A stretch of 64,000 bases of DNA from assembly GCA_965229695.1 (NCBI GenBank), contig OZ245921.1:2666001-2730000 (forward strand), read 5' to 3'. Positions 1-8,452 of the stretch are shown here, one piece after another. The notes below the pieces were generated by a model. It did no database searches and had not been told where the DNA came from. It worked only from the letters and a program-made list of their open reading frames with translations. Origin of the DNA: JANSYL01 sp965229695. Lineage in GTDB: Bacteria; Pseudomonadota; Alphaproteobacteria; Rhodobacterales; Rhodobacteraceae. A program made the translations under genes and the position numbers. Every line of letters begins with the position of its first letter. Positions within the stretch are counted from its first letter, which is position 1.

Positions 1-226
1 CGCCATAGCCTTCGACAAATTCAACGGTGTGTTCGGTTTCTTCGGCCACACGGCGTACCACTTCTGGTACAAAATAGTCTGCAACATCAGCCACATAGAC
101 GGCTGGTCCGTTTGGATGGCCGGAGCCGATCCGCAATGTGAAATTCTCGGCAAATGCCGCGCCTGCGCCCAGTGAGAGCGTCACGGCAGCCAGCGCGCTT
201 GACCGCAAGAATGCCTTCGACATCAT
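1..226 (-). CDS. dctP: TRAP transporter substrate-binding protein, DctP family (partial)
   Basis: Only the first ~75 codons lie in the window; the gene runs off the left edge. The reverse strand starts Met-Met-Ser-Lys, followed by a typical Sec signal peptide (basic start, Ala/Leu-rich core, cleavage after AFA) and then a short TRAP-like mature start (ENFTLRIGSGHPNGP). It would be the periplasmic binding protein that captures a substrate, usually an organic acid, for the DctQM permease encoded divergently from 491. A strong GGAGG ribosome site precedes the double Met. The family call rests on the signal peptide, the short mature N-terminus and the adjacent permease genes. The substrate cannot be read from this fragment. 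Confidence 0.75.
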   Translation of the reverse strand, partial: MMSKAFLRSSALAAVTLSLGAGAAFAENFTLRIGSGHPNGPAVYVADVADYFVPEVVRRVAEETEHTVEFVEGYG

Positions 227-314
227 GGTCTTCTTCCTCCCTATGTCAGTCATGTCGAACAGTCCAACCTCTTGGCTTTGCGTGACAGATCGAAGCTTCC
301 ACCTGTCTCAGCCA

Positions 315-413
315 TTATTTATCGACTGCTAAATGACTGCGACATTTCCACACAGATTTTGCCATCGGTCAAGCGTGACGGCGCGAAGAGCTGCGTTATT
401 TATCGTTTGCTAA
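315..413. promoter_or_regulatory. Intergenic operator candidate: 18-bp direct repeat between dctP and dctQM
   Basis: Two near-identical copies of TTATTTATCGnnTGCTAA lie at 315-332 and 396-413. They differ at two central bases and are spaced 81 bp apart, about eight helical turns. Each copy has weak internal symmetry (TTTA...TAAA). The pair sits in the divergent control region of the TRAP genes, so a looping or cooperative regulator site is a reasonable inference. The binding protein is unknown. Confidence 0.45.
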
Positions 414-490
414 CTTATTCCTTGACGCCTCTTGCGTTTGAGTTAGCGTTGACCAAAATCGCGTGCGAGCGACAGGCAGGGGAGGGTCTG

Positions 491-1015
491 ATGCGGGTTC
501 CGATACGGATATCCAGGGGGATACATTTGATATCCGCCTTTTGGACGCTTCTATTGGGGTTGCTGATTTTCGGCGATGTCATGGGGCGGACGTTTCTCAA
601 CACGCCGATCCCCGGCACGAAAGAGATTTTGCAGAATTCGGTTGTCTCAATCGCGTTTCTGCAAATCCCGCTGGCGATTTATTCAGGCTCGATGCTGCGT
701 ACGTCGGTCTTTGCCGACTCGGTGCCGCCCCTGTTTCGGCGCATCCTGCGCACCATCGGCGCGCTGCTTGGTCTGCTGGTGTTTCTGGGCCTGGTATGGA
801 GCACCTTTCCCGCCTTCACCGATGCCTACCGGATTGGCGAATACGAAGGCGAAGGGGCGCTACGCGTGCCGACCTGGCCGGTGCGCGGCGCAGTCTTGGT
901 GATGTCGGTTTTTGCGGCTTTGGCCTACATCCAAATGATCATCCTGGATTGGCAGGGCAAACTGGTCGACGAACTTGAAGCCCCCGGCGCGCTTGCGCCC
1001 GTGCATTCCGAATAG
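491..1015 (+). CDS. dctQ: TRAP transporter small permease (DctQ)
   Basis: This 174-residue protein has four hydrophobic segments and no soluble domain, as expected for the DctQ/YiaM small permease that links the binding protein to the large permease. The start at 491 is chosen because a GGGAGGG ribosome site lies just upstream and the membrane topology begins right after it (MRVPIRISRG). A longer in-frame extension to 272 would run through the intergenic region. It is followed 12 bp later by the large permease gene, so the two form an operon. The binding protein gene is divergent on the other side. Confidence 0.85.
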   Translation: MRVPIRISRGIHLISAFWTLLLGLLIFGDVMGRTFLNTPIPGTKEILQNSVVSIAFLQIPLAIYSGSMLRTSVFADSVPPLFRRILRTIGALLGLLVFLGLVWSTFPAFTDAYRIGEYEGEGALRVPTWPVRGAVLVMSVFAALAYIQMIILDWQGKLVDELEAPGALAPVHSE

Positions 1016-1027
1016 GCGGGCGGCGCG

Positions 1028-2344
1028 ATGGGAGGTGATATCGTACTTTGGATGCTGGGCCTGCTGATCCTGCTGATCTTGCTCGGCACACATATTGGCG
1101 TCGCGCTGGCGGTGTGTTCGGCCTTGGGCGTCTGGCTGATGCTTGGAAGTTTCGAGGCCGCGGTTTCGATCCTGGGCAACACCGCCTACGAGGCAGTGCG
1201 CAAGGATGTGTTCGCGGTGATCCCGCTATTTGTTTTGATGGGGGATTTCATATCCCGATCTGGGGCGGCGGCGGATCTCTACCGCATCTGCGACCGGACC
1301 TTGAAGCGCCTGCCAGGCCGTTTGGCCATTGCGACCATTGCGGGCAACACGGTGTTTGCCGCCGTCACGGGCGTGTCGATTGCGGCTGCGGCCGCGTTTT
1401 CGCGCATCGCCTACCCCGAGATGAAAAAGGTTGGCTATAAGCAAACCTTCGCGCTGGGGGCTGTGGCCGGGTCGTCCTGCCTGGGCATGTTGATCCCGCC
1501 CAGCGTGTTGCTGATCGTCTGGGCGATTCTGACCGAGATGAGCGTGGGGGCCCTGTTCATCGCGGGCATCATTCCTGGCATCTTATTGGCGCTGCTTTTC
1601 ACCGGATATGTGGTGATTGCGGCGATCCGAAACCCCGATATCGCGCCCCCTTTCCAAGAGGATTTGGTGCCGCTGACCCCGGCGGAGCTTCGGTCGGAAT
1701 TGATCGGGGGGCTGGGCATCCTGGGCCTAATCCTGCTGGTCATCGGGGGCATTTGGACCGGATTTTTTACCCCAACCGAGGCGGCTGGCTTTGGCGCTTT
1801 GGGGGCGTTCATCCTGGGCCTGATCAAGGGGATGCGCGGCAAAGAAATCTTGGATGCGATTTACCAGGCCGGGCGCACCACGGCGCCGATCATGTTCCTG
1901 CTGATCACTGCGCAGATGTATTCGCGCCTGCTGGCCATTGGTGGGGCGGTGCCCTTTATCCAAGGGTTGTTCTTCAGCATCGGGGCTGAGCCTTGGATGA
2001 TCGTGGCGTTGATGATGGTGATCTGGATCATCCTGGGGATGCTGGTCGATTCGGTGTCGATCATCTTGCTGACGGTGCCGATTTTTGCGCCGATCGCCAT
2101 GGTGTTGGGGCTGGATCCGATTGCCTTTGCGATCTTTGGGATTTTGGTGATCGAGGCCGGGTTGCTGACGCCGCCCTTTGGTCTTTTGGTCTATACGGTG
2201 AAAGGGGCCGTGCCGGATTCGACCGTGACACTTGGGCAGATCTTCTACGGCTCAACGCCCTATTTCATTCTGATCTTGGTGGCGGCGTTGATCGTGCTGT
2301 TTATCCCAAGCCTGGCGACCTGGTTGCCACAGATCATGTTATAG
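1028..2344 (+). CDS. dctM: TRAP transporter large permease (DctM)
   Basis: The product is 438 residues, the usual DctM length, with about 11-12 hydrophobic helices. Family features include GVSIAAAAAFSRIAYPEM near residue 115, a SSCLGMLIPPSVLLIVWA segment near 150, and a repeat-like GxLTPPFGLLVY segment near the C-terminus. It is the ion-coupled translocation subunit of the importer. Its last six bases overlap the convergent LysR gene. It is probably expressed with dctQ, and the neighbouring monooxygenase and hydrolase suggest that it imports the compound degraded by this region. Confidence 0.92.
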   Translation: MGGDIVLWMLGLLILLILLGTHIGVALAVCSALGVWLMLGSFEAAVSILGNTAYEAVRKDVFAVIPLFVLMGDFISRSGAAADLYRICDRTLKRLPGRLAIATIAGNTVFAAVTGVSIAAAAAFSRIAYPEMKKVGYKQTFALGAVAGSSCLGMLIPPSVLLIVWAILTEMSVGALFIAGIIPGILLALLFTGYVVIAAIRNPDIAPPFQEDLVPLTPAELRSELIGGLGILGLILLVIGGIWTGFFTPTEAAGFGALGAFILGLIKGMRGKEILDAIYQAGRTTAPIMFLLITAQMYSRLLAIGGAVPFIQGLFFSIGAEPWMIVALMMVIWIILGMLVDSVSIILLTVPIFAPIAMVLGLDPIAFAIFGILVIEAGLLTPPFGLLVYTVKGAVPDSTVTLGQIFYGSTPYFILILVAALIVLFIPSLATWLPQIML

Positions 2345-3253
2345 GCCGGGTTCATTGAGGCTATCGAGTTCGGCCCGAACCTCGTCCAGGAACAGATGGG
2401 CCTTGGGTTGCAGGGGGCTGCGGGCAGGTTCGATGATCACAAACTCGGAAAAAAGCGGCGGGTCGATGATCGGGCTGACCTGACGGTCGATGCCACCCCG
2501 ATCTGCATCCACATGGCAGATCACCCAAGGCAGGATCGCCACCCAATCGCTGGAGGCGACCAGTTCCAGCGTGCCAAGCATGGCATCCATTTCCAGCACG
2601 CGGTTGATGCGCACACCGTGAATTTCGGCATATTCCTCGATCTTGGCGCGGCGCACATTGGCGCGGGCGGGCACGATGATTTTCAGCGGCGGCAGATCGC
2701 TGAGCCGGACAGGTTCCAAATGCGTCAGCCCCATCCGTGGTCCTGACACCAGCATCTCGCGGCTGCGGGTTAGGTGCGAGATTTTCAGGCCGGTTTCGCC
2801 GGGAAAGCCTGGCACCAGGGCAAAGTCCAACTCCTGCGCCCGCACCATGTCGGTTAGGGCGCCGCTATACCCTTCTAAAATCTCAAGATCGACGCTGGGA
2901 TATCGGGCGGCAAAGCGTTCCAAGGCGGGCGCCAGGGCGGCGCGGGTGAAGGCGGGGATCAGGCCCGCGCGGATCTTGCCGCTCATGTCGCCGCTGGCCG
3001 CGCGCGCCTCGCCATTGGCGGTCTCCAGGCTGCGCAGCACCTCGATGCATCGGGCATAGTAACGCTCGCCCGCGGGGGTGGGCGTTACGCCATCGCTGCC
3101 CCGATCAAAGAGCGTGACGCCAAGCTCTTTCTCAACGGCGGAGATGTGTTGCGAGATGCCCGATTGCGTGGCGTTTTCGCGTTCGGCGGCGCGGGTGAAT
3201 GACCGCTCTTCGACGACGGCGACGATGGATTGAATTTGGCGAATGGAAATCAC
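2339..3253 (-). CDS. LysR-family transcriptional regulator
   Basis: The 304-residue protein has an N-terminal winged helix (residues ~1-60, with SFTRAAERENATQSGISQHI as the recognition region) and a LysR substrate-binding domain. It is divergent from the luciferase-like monooxygenase gene at 3362 and convergent with dctM. LysR proteins usually control the divergent gene, so the likely targets are 3362-5253. An inverted repeat in the shared intergenic region supports this. The inducer is unknown. Confidence 0.9.
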   Translation of the reverse strand: MISIRQIQSIVAVVEERSFTRAAERENATQSGISQHISAVEKELGVTLFDRGSDGVTPTPAGERYYARCIEVLRSLETANGEARAASGDMSGKIRAGLIPAFTRAALAPALERFAARYPSVDLEILEGYSGALTDMVRAQELDFALVPGFPGETGLKISHLTRSREMLVSGPRMGLTHLEPVRLSDLPPLKIIVPARANVRRAKIEEYAEIHGVRINRVLEMDAMLGTLELVASSDWVAILPWVICHVDADRGGIDRQVSPIIDPPLFSEFVIIEPARSPLQPKAHLFLDEVRAELDSLNEPGL

Positions 3254-3273
3254 AGCAGCACCATAAAATTTTC

Positions 3274-3295
3274 TAATGAGATTGGTTAATCATTA
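3274..3295. promoter_or_regulatory. Inverted repeat in LysR/LLM intergenic region
   Basis: TAATGA, ten bases, then TCATTA forms a perfect 6-bp dyad between the divergent LysR gene and the monooxygenase gene. LysR operators are often AT-rich interrupted dyads in this position. It lies 21 bp from the LysR start and 66 bp from the monooxygenase start. Confidence 0.45.
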
Positions 3296-3361
3296 TTATT
3301 TTCCTTGGGGACGTAACCGCCCTACCTTCGATTCTACCACAAGAAGGAAGAGGAACGCGTT

Positions 3362-4465
3362 ATGGATCTTGGGTTTTTTACCATGCCCATCCACCCGGTC
3401 GATAAAGACTGGCGGACATCTTTGGCGGAAGATCGCGCGGCGTTCCTATTGGCCGATGAGCTTGGCTTTACCGAAGCCTATGTGGGCGAACACGTCACCG
3501 ACGCGGCGGAAAACATCACCAGTTGCGTGACCTTCATCGCCTGGTTGGCGGCAGCGACAAAGAATATCCGCCTGGGCACCGGTACGGTGAACATGCCCAA
3601 CAGCCATCCCGCCGCGGTGGCCAGCCAAATAGCGATGCTGGATCACATGCTGGACGGGCGGTTCAACTTTGGTATCTCGCCCGGCGGTCTGGCCTCGGAC
3701 GCGGAGGTGTTTGGCAATCTGGATAATGACCGGGCCGAGATGTTCCTGGAAGGCATCAACATGGTGCTGAAAATCTGGGAAAGTGAAGCGCCTTACAATC
3801 TGGAAGGCAAATACTGGAATATCTCGACCGAGCGCACGCAGATGACCGATATCGGTCAGGGCATCATGCCCAAGCCTTTGCAGCGTCCGCATCCGCCGAT
3901 TGTCGTGACCGCTGTGGCCCCGTTTTCCAAAGGCGTGACCGAAGCCGCCGCGCGGGGCTGGGATCCGATCAGCGCTAATTTCTTGATGCCGCAATGGGTC
4001 AAAAGCCATTGGCCGAAATATGTGGAAGGGTGTGAACGTGTGGGTCGCCCGGCTGATCTGGCCAATTGGCGCGTCGCAAAAAGCGTGTTTGTCGCCGATG
4101 ACTTGGACACGGCCCGGCGCTATGCGACCGATCCCGACAGCCCCTATCGCTTCTACTACAGCCAGCTTTACACGAAGCTGAAGAAACACGGTCGGATAAA
4201 CCTGTTCAAAGAATATCGCGATCAGCCCGATGAGGAGGTGACGCTGGATCACGTCTGCGAGCGGCTGATTATCTGGGGCACCCCGGATAAGGTCGCTGAT
4301 GAGCTTTTGGCCTTCCGTGAAGAGGTGGGTGAGTTTGGCACGCTGCTATACGCAGGCAAGGATTGGGCGGATGTGGACCTTGGTCGCCGCTCGATGATCC
4401 TGCTGGCCGAGCAGGTGAAACCGGCGGTTGATGCGGCATCGCAACCGCTTCAGGCTGCCGAATGA
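3362..4465 (+). CDS. LLM-class flavin-dependent monooxygenase
   Basis: This 367-residue protein belongs to the bacterial-luciferase-like (LLM) family, reduced-flavin enzymes that fold as a TIM barrel. Typical segments are the N-terminal DLGFFTMPIHP strand, EAYVGEHV near residue 40, IRLGTGTVNMPNSHPA near 75 and GRFNFGISPGG near 100. No flavin reductase gene is adjacent, although paaE at 16771 is a reductase of another system. It overlaps the following hydrolase gene by four bases (ATGA), so the two are co-translated. The role is probably oxygenation of the imported compound or an intermediate; the substrate is not determinable. Confidence 0.85.
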   Translation: MDLGFFTMPIHPVDKDWRTSLAEDRAAFLLADELGFTEAYVGEHVTDAAENITSCVTFIAWLAAATKNIRLGTGTVNMPNSHPAAVASQIAMLDHMLDGRFNFGISPGGLASDAEVFGNLDNDRAEMFLEGINMVLKIWESEAPYNLEGKYWNISTERTQMTDIGQGIMPKPLQRPHPPIVVTAVAPFSKGVTEAAARGWDPISANFLMPQWVKSHWPKYVEGCERVGRPADLANWRVAKSVFVADDLDTARRYATDPDSPYRFYYSQLYTKLKKHGRINLFKEYRDQPDEEVTLDHVCERLIIWGTPDKVADELLAFREEVGEFGTLLYAGKDWADVDLGRRSMILLAEQVKPAVDAASQPLQAAE

Positions 4466-5253
4466 GCCAACGGGTCGATCTGGGCGGCTTTGCGCTCAAC
4501 TGCCAAATCGACGGTCCGGTGGATGCGCCTTGGCTGATCTTGTCGAACAGCCTGGGCGCAAACCTGGCAATGTGGGATGATCAAATCCCGTTTCTGACCC
4601 AGGGCTACCGCGTGTTGCGCTATGACACACGCGGCCATGGCGGCAGCGACAGCCCACCGGGCCCCTATAGCTTTGCGGATTTGACCGGGGATGTGATTGC
4701 GCTGATGGGTCATTTCGACGTCGCGCAGGCGGGTTTTATGGGCCTGTCGATGGGCGGCATGACCGGCATGGGCCTGGCTATCGACCATGCCGACCGGTTC
4801 ACCCGCGTGATCTGCGCAGACGGCCGGGCCGACGCGCCACCGCCCTTTCGCGCCATGTGGGATGACCGGATCGGCAAGGTGGAAACCGGTGGGTTGGAGG
4901 CGATTGCCGATGGCACCGTGGCCAGTTGGTTGACCGAGCCCTGGCGGCAGGCCAATCCAGATCGCACGGCCCAGGTGCGTGCGATGGTGGTGGCCAATGA
5001 CCCGGCTGGATACATCGCCTGCTGCCTGGCGTTGAAAGAGCTGGATTACCTGCGCCGGTTGGGCGAGGCCAAAGCGCCGATCCTTTATGTCGGCGGCACC
5101 GAAGACAAAGGCGCGGCACCCGAGGTGATGCAAGCCATGGCCGATGCTACACCGAGTGGCCGTTACATCCCAATTCCCGGGGCCGCCCATGTGGCCAATA
5201 TCAACGCGCCCGCGGCATATAACGCCGCGATTGCCCCGTTCCTGTCGCTTTGA
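4462..5253 (+). CDS. Alpha/beta hydrolase, 3-oxoadipate enol-lactonase-like
   Basis: The 263-residue protein is an alpha/beta hydrolase with nucleophile motif GLSMGG (Ser ~96), a GGTEDKGA acid region and a catalytic His in GAAHVANI near the end. The short cap and the opening pattern (LILSNSLGANLAMWDDQ, then RYDTRGHGGSD) match PcaD-type 3-oxoadipate enol-lactonases, which open a lactone to 3-oxoadipate. It is fused in translation to the LLM monooxygenase, suggesting a monooxygenation then ring-opening sequence. The pcaD name is not assigned because the rest of the protocatechuate pathway is absent here. The thiolase at 12556 could act on an oxoadipyl-CoA-like product. Confidence 0.8.
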   Translation: MSQRVDLGGFALNCQIDGPVDAPWLILSNSLGANLAMWDDQIPFLTQGYRVLRYDTRGHGGSDSPPGPYSFADLTGDVIALMGHFDVAQAGFMGLSMGGMTGMGLAIDHADRFTRVICADGRADAPPPFRAMWDDRIGKVETGGLEAIADGTVASWLTEPWRQANPDRTAQVRAMVVANDPAGYIACCLALKELDYLRRLGEAKAPILYVGGTEDKGAAPEVMQAMADATPSGRYIPIPGAAHVANINAPAAYNAAIAPFLSL

Positions 5254-5479
5254 TCAGAGCCTGGCCCGTTGGGCGATGTTCCGACGCGGGGCTTATGCCG
5301 TGGCCCAATTGATCGGACGGTGAGGCGACGTTTTCCGCGCGGTCTTGTGAAGCCTGGGACGGTGGATTGCGGCGCTGCGTCACAAAACTGTGTGAACAGG
5401 AACGCCACGGTTTCGCTTGCCGGAATTCCTGCCTAGCGTCCGTGCATTTAAGACGGCCCCGATTTCCTGGTCATTCCCC

Positions 5480-6679
5480 ATGTCCCTTTCCTTTGCTGGC
5501 TGGCGGCTCGACCCCGGCGCGCGCACGGCGCAGAAACACGGCAAGACCGAACGGCTTTCCCCCCGCGCTATGCGGTTTATCGAGGCGTTTGCCGAAGCGC
5601 CCGGTGCAACGCTGAGCCGGGCGGAGCTTTTGACACGCATTTGGCCCGACGTGTTCGTGGGTGACGAAAGCCTGACCCAGGTGGTGTCTGAACTGCGCCG
5701 CAAGCTGGGGGACCGGGGGCTGATCGAAACCGTTGCGCGCGGCGGTTATCGGCTGAGCGCGCCGGTCTTGCGCGCGGTCAGCACACCAAGCCCGCCGCCC
5801 CTGCGCGTGCCGCGCCCGAATGTCGATCTGGAAGCCTATACCCTATGCCTTGAGGCGCAGGCGGAACTTGTCCGCTGCGGGCCCGGCTCGATCCGGCGGG
5901 CCGAGCGGCTGACGGCGGAAGCCTTGGATTTGGCACCCGATTGCCCGGCGGTGCGGGCGGACCGGGCCATCGCCTTGGTGCGGCAGCATATGTACTGGTC
6001 CGAGGGCCAGGACAGCCTGGCCACCGCCATTGCCGAGGCGGAGAAGGCCGTGACGATGGACCCAAGCTGCGCCCGCGCACGGTCGGCGCTCGGTTATGCG
6101 CTTTGCGCCGGTGGCCACTGGCGCGCGGCGCAATCCGCCCATGAACAGGCCCTGGCCGCCGATCCGCGCGATCCGGGCTGCTATCACTATGCAGGCTGGC
6201 TGATGATGACCTGCCGCCGCCATCGCGCCGCAGTCGCGATGTTCGAGCAGGCAGGCGATTTGGATGGCCAGAACATTAAAGCTTACCTACAAGCGGCGCG
6301 CCTATCGCTGGAGCATGATCCGCAACGGGCGCGCCGGAATGCCGAACGCGCGTTGAAGCGGGCGCAGGATCGCTTGGCGATTGATCCCGCCGATCCCCGC
6401 GCGCTGACCGCAACCGGCGTGGTCTTGGCGATGCTGGGCGAACCCGCCGCCGCCTTTGCCACGATTGAGCAGATCGATGTCCAGGATAGCGCGCAGGCGA
6501 TCTATCACGCCTCGACCTATGCGATGATTGGTGAGATGGACCGCGCGCTCGGCTGCTTTGAATGCCTGTGCGATCACGGCTGGCGGGATATCCATTGGTT
6601 GGATGGCGATCCCGGCTTTGCCAGCATCGCGGGGGATCGGCGGTTTTTGCGGATACGCCAGCGTCTGGCCGCGGCCTGA
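5480..6679 (+). CDS. Winged-helix (OmpR-type) and TPR transcriptional regulator
   Basis: The start at 5480 gives 399 residues; a longer frame reaches 5417 but the DNA-binding domain begins right after MSLSFAGWRLD. Residues ~1-95 form an OmpR/CadC-like winged helix (SLTQVVSELRRKLGDRGLIE, then TVARGGYRLS). The rest is Ala/Arg-rich helical hairpins of TPR type. There is no transmembrane segment and no receiver domain. Similar proteins are standalone regulators with unknown signals. It lies upstream of the peroxiredoxin gene in the same direction with a 127-bp gap. Confidence 0.8.
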   Translation: MSLSFAGWRLDPGARTAQKHGKTERLSPRAMRFIEAFAEAPGATLSRAELLTRIWPDVFVGDESLTQVVSELRRKLGDRGLIETVARGGYRLSAPVLRAVSTPSPPPLRVPRPNVDLEAYTLCLEAQAELVRCGPGSIRRAERLTAEALDLAPDCPAVRADRAIALVRQHMYWSEGQDSLATAIAEAEKAVTMDPSCARARSALGYALCAGGHWRAAQSAHEQALAADPRDPGCYHYAGWLMMTCRRHRAAVAMFEQAGDLDGQNIKAYLQAARLSLEHDPQRARRNAERALKRAQDRLAIDPADPRALTATGVVLAMLGEPAAAFATIEQIDVQDSAQAIYHASTYAMIGEMDRALGCFECLCDHGWRDIHWLDGDPGFASIAGDRRFLRIRQRLAAA

Positions 6680-6806
6680 TCGCCATTTTCAGGAGTCTTT
6701 CAGGTCTGTTTCAGGCCCTGCGCGGGGCGGGTCGCTAGATCGGCTTGCACGGAGCCGCCTGATCACGGGTGCCTCCAGCGACATCCCAAACCACAGGATA
6801 CGTGCG

Positions 6807-7463
6807 ATGCCCCTAGCCATTAATGCGACGGCCCCGGATTTCACCGCCGACAGCACCGAAGGGTTGATCTCCTTCCATGACTGGATCGGTGAGGCCTGGT
6901 GCCTGCTGTTTTCTCACCCCAAAGATTTTACACCCGTTTGCACCACGGAACTGGGCGTTGTGGCCCAGATGAAGCCCGAGTTTGACCGCCGTGGCGTTAA
7001 GCTGATTGGTCTGTCCATCGATCCGGTCGAAGACCATGATCGCTGGTCGCAGGATATTGAAACTGCGGTCGGCACCAAGCCGAACTATCCGTTGATCGGC
7101 GACACCGATCTGAGCATTGCCAAGCTTTACGACATGCTGCCTGCGGATGCGGGCGACAGCGCCGAAGGACGCACGGCGATGGACAATGCCACCGCGCGGA
7201 CGCTGTTTGTGATCGGGCCGGATAAGAAGATCAAAATGACGATCTCTTACCCGATGACGACCGGCCGCGATTTCAACGAGGTCTTGCGCGCCATCGACAG
7301 TTTGCAACTGACCGCGCGCCAGCAATTGGCGACGCCTGCGAATTGGAAGCAGGGCGAAGATGTCGTGATCGTGCCGTCTGTGTCGAACGAGGAAGCGGCC
7401 AAACGTTTCCCCGAAGGCTGGGACGCGCCGCTTCCCTATCTGCGCTTGGTCAGCGCCTCTTAA
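6807..7463 (+). CDS. Peroxiredoxin, 1-Cys (Prx6) type
   Basis: The 218-residue protein has the peroxidatic motif HPKDFTPVCTTELG with Cys ~45, as in Prx6/AhpC-TSA family members that reduce hydrogen peroxide and organic peroxides. Length and the long C-terminal dimerisation region (PNYPLIGDTDL; PADAGDSAEGR) fit the Prx6 class. The start at 6807 is chosen because homology begins with MPLAINATAPDF. The longer frame up to 6528 overlaps the previous gene. It is followed after 27 bp by a sulfurtransferase, probably in one operon concerned with redox or sulfur stress. Confidence 0.9.
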   Translation: MPLAINATAPDFTADSTEGLISFHDWIGEAWCLLFSHPKDFTPVCTTELGVVAQMKPEFDRRGVKLIGLSIDPVEDHDRWSQDIETAVGTKPNYPLIGDTDLSIAKLYDMLPADAGDSAEGRTAMDNATARTLFVIGPDKKIKMTISYPMTTGRDFNEVLRAIDSLQLTARQQLATPANWKQGEDVVIVPSVSNEEAAKRFPEGWDAPLPYLRLVSAS

Positions 7464-7490
7464 TCCCTCTGCCAGAAAGGACATCTGATT

Positions 7491-8390
7491 ATGGCTTTCA
7501 AAGTTTCTCGTCGCCAATTCGGCCTGCTGAGCGTCGCTGGCGCGGTGGCAACCCTGCCCGGCCTGAGTTTTGCGCAGGACGCGGCTTACACCAACCCGCA
7601 TCTTCTGATGGACCCGGCTGAGCTTATGGGCGCGGTGTCTCCCATCGTCGATGGCGGTGACACCGGCCTGGTTCTGATCGATATCCGTCCGCGCGACGAA
7701 TTTGATGCGGGCCACATCCCCGGTGCCCGCCACATGGACCCGAACGCGGTTGTCGCCGCCCATAGCCCGATCAGCGGCGCGCTGCGTCCGCTGGATGAGA
7801 TCGAAGCGTTGCTGGGATCACTTGGCATCGCTGCGGATCGGCGGGTGGTTTTCTATGATGATCGGGGTGGGTTCCATGCCGCGCGCATGTTCTGGCTGCT
7901 GGAATATCTGGGTCACCAGAATGTCGCCATCCTGAATGGTGGGTTAAGCGGTTGGACCGGCATCGAAGGCGCGTTGAGCACCGAGGCGGTGGCTTATGAC
8001 GCGGCGATGTTCCAATCCGCGCCAAGTCCCCGCCGCCATGCCACGGCCGAGGACGTGTTGGACAATCAGCTGCGCGACAACCCCGTGCTGATCGATGTGC
8101 GCCCGCCCAATATGTATGCCGCCGGGCATATCCCCTGGGCGCAAAACATCCCCTGGGCCCAGAACCTAGATGACGACCGCCGCTTCCTATCGGCGCAAGA
8201 TTTGCGCGCGCATTTCGAAGGTCACGGTGTGACCGAGGATGGCAATATCATCATCCATTGCCAAAACGGTTTGGCCTCGGCCCACAGCTATGTTGCGCTG
8301 CGTCTGCTGGGGTATCCGCGGGTCCGGGTTTACCACCGCTCCTGGGCGGAATGGGGCAATGATCCGTCCTTGCCCAAGGCGACCTCGTGA
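7491..8390 (+). CDS. Exported sulfurtransferase with two rhodanese domains
   Basis: The 299-residue protein begins with a Tat-type signal (SRRQFGLLSVAGAVATLPG, cleavage near SFAQD). Two rhodanese domains follow, like thiosulfate/3-mercaptopyruvate sulfurtransferases. The first (~45-165) has Asp in place of the Cys (VVFYDDRGG) and is expected to be inactive. The second (~180-290) carries the catalytic Cys ~257 in HCQNGLAS. An odd feature is the doubled IPWAQN at residues ~218-229. A ribosome site (AGAAAGGA) precedes the start. It is probably co-transcribed with the peroxiredoxin gene and acts in the periplasm. Confidence 0.88.
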   Translation: MAFKVSRRQFGLLSVAGAVATLPGLSFAQDAAYTNPHLLMDPAELMGAVSPIVDGGDTGLVLIDIRPRDEFDAGHIPGARHMDPNAVVAAHSPISGALRPLDEIEALLGSLGIAADRRVVFYDDRGGFHAARMFWLLEYLGHQNVAILNGGLSGWTGIEGALSTEAVAYDAAMFQSAPSPRRHATAEDVLDNQLRDNPVLIDVRPPNMYAAGHIPWAQNIPWAQNLDDDRRFLSAQDLRAHFEGHGVTEDGNIIIHCQNGLASAHSYVALRLLGYPRVRVYHRSWAEWGNDPSLPKATS

Positions 8391-8398
8391 CAATGTTT

Positions 8399-8425
8399 GC
8401 GGCGCGCCACCCCCCGGCGCGCCGC
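8399..8425 (+). terminator. Strong GC hairpin after the sulfurtransferase gene
   Basis: A perfect 10-bp stem (GCGGCGCGCC / GGCGCGCCGC) with a 7-base loop begins nine bases after the sulfurtransferase stop. No T-run follows, so it may be an mRNA-stabilising or Rho-assisted element rather than a classic terminator. It sits inside the upstream extension of the next reading frame and argues for the later start at 8453. Confidence 0.5.
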
Positions 8426-8452
8426 ATCCCAAGCCTGGAAAGATTTGCCCCA

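Noticed and set aside
3446..4252. 268-codon minus-strand frame
   Set aside because: Antisense shadow of the LLM monooxygenase gene.
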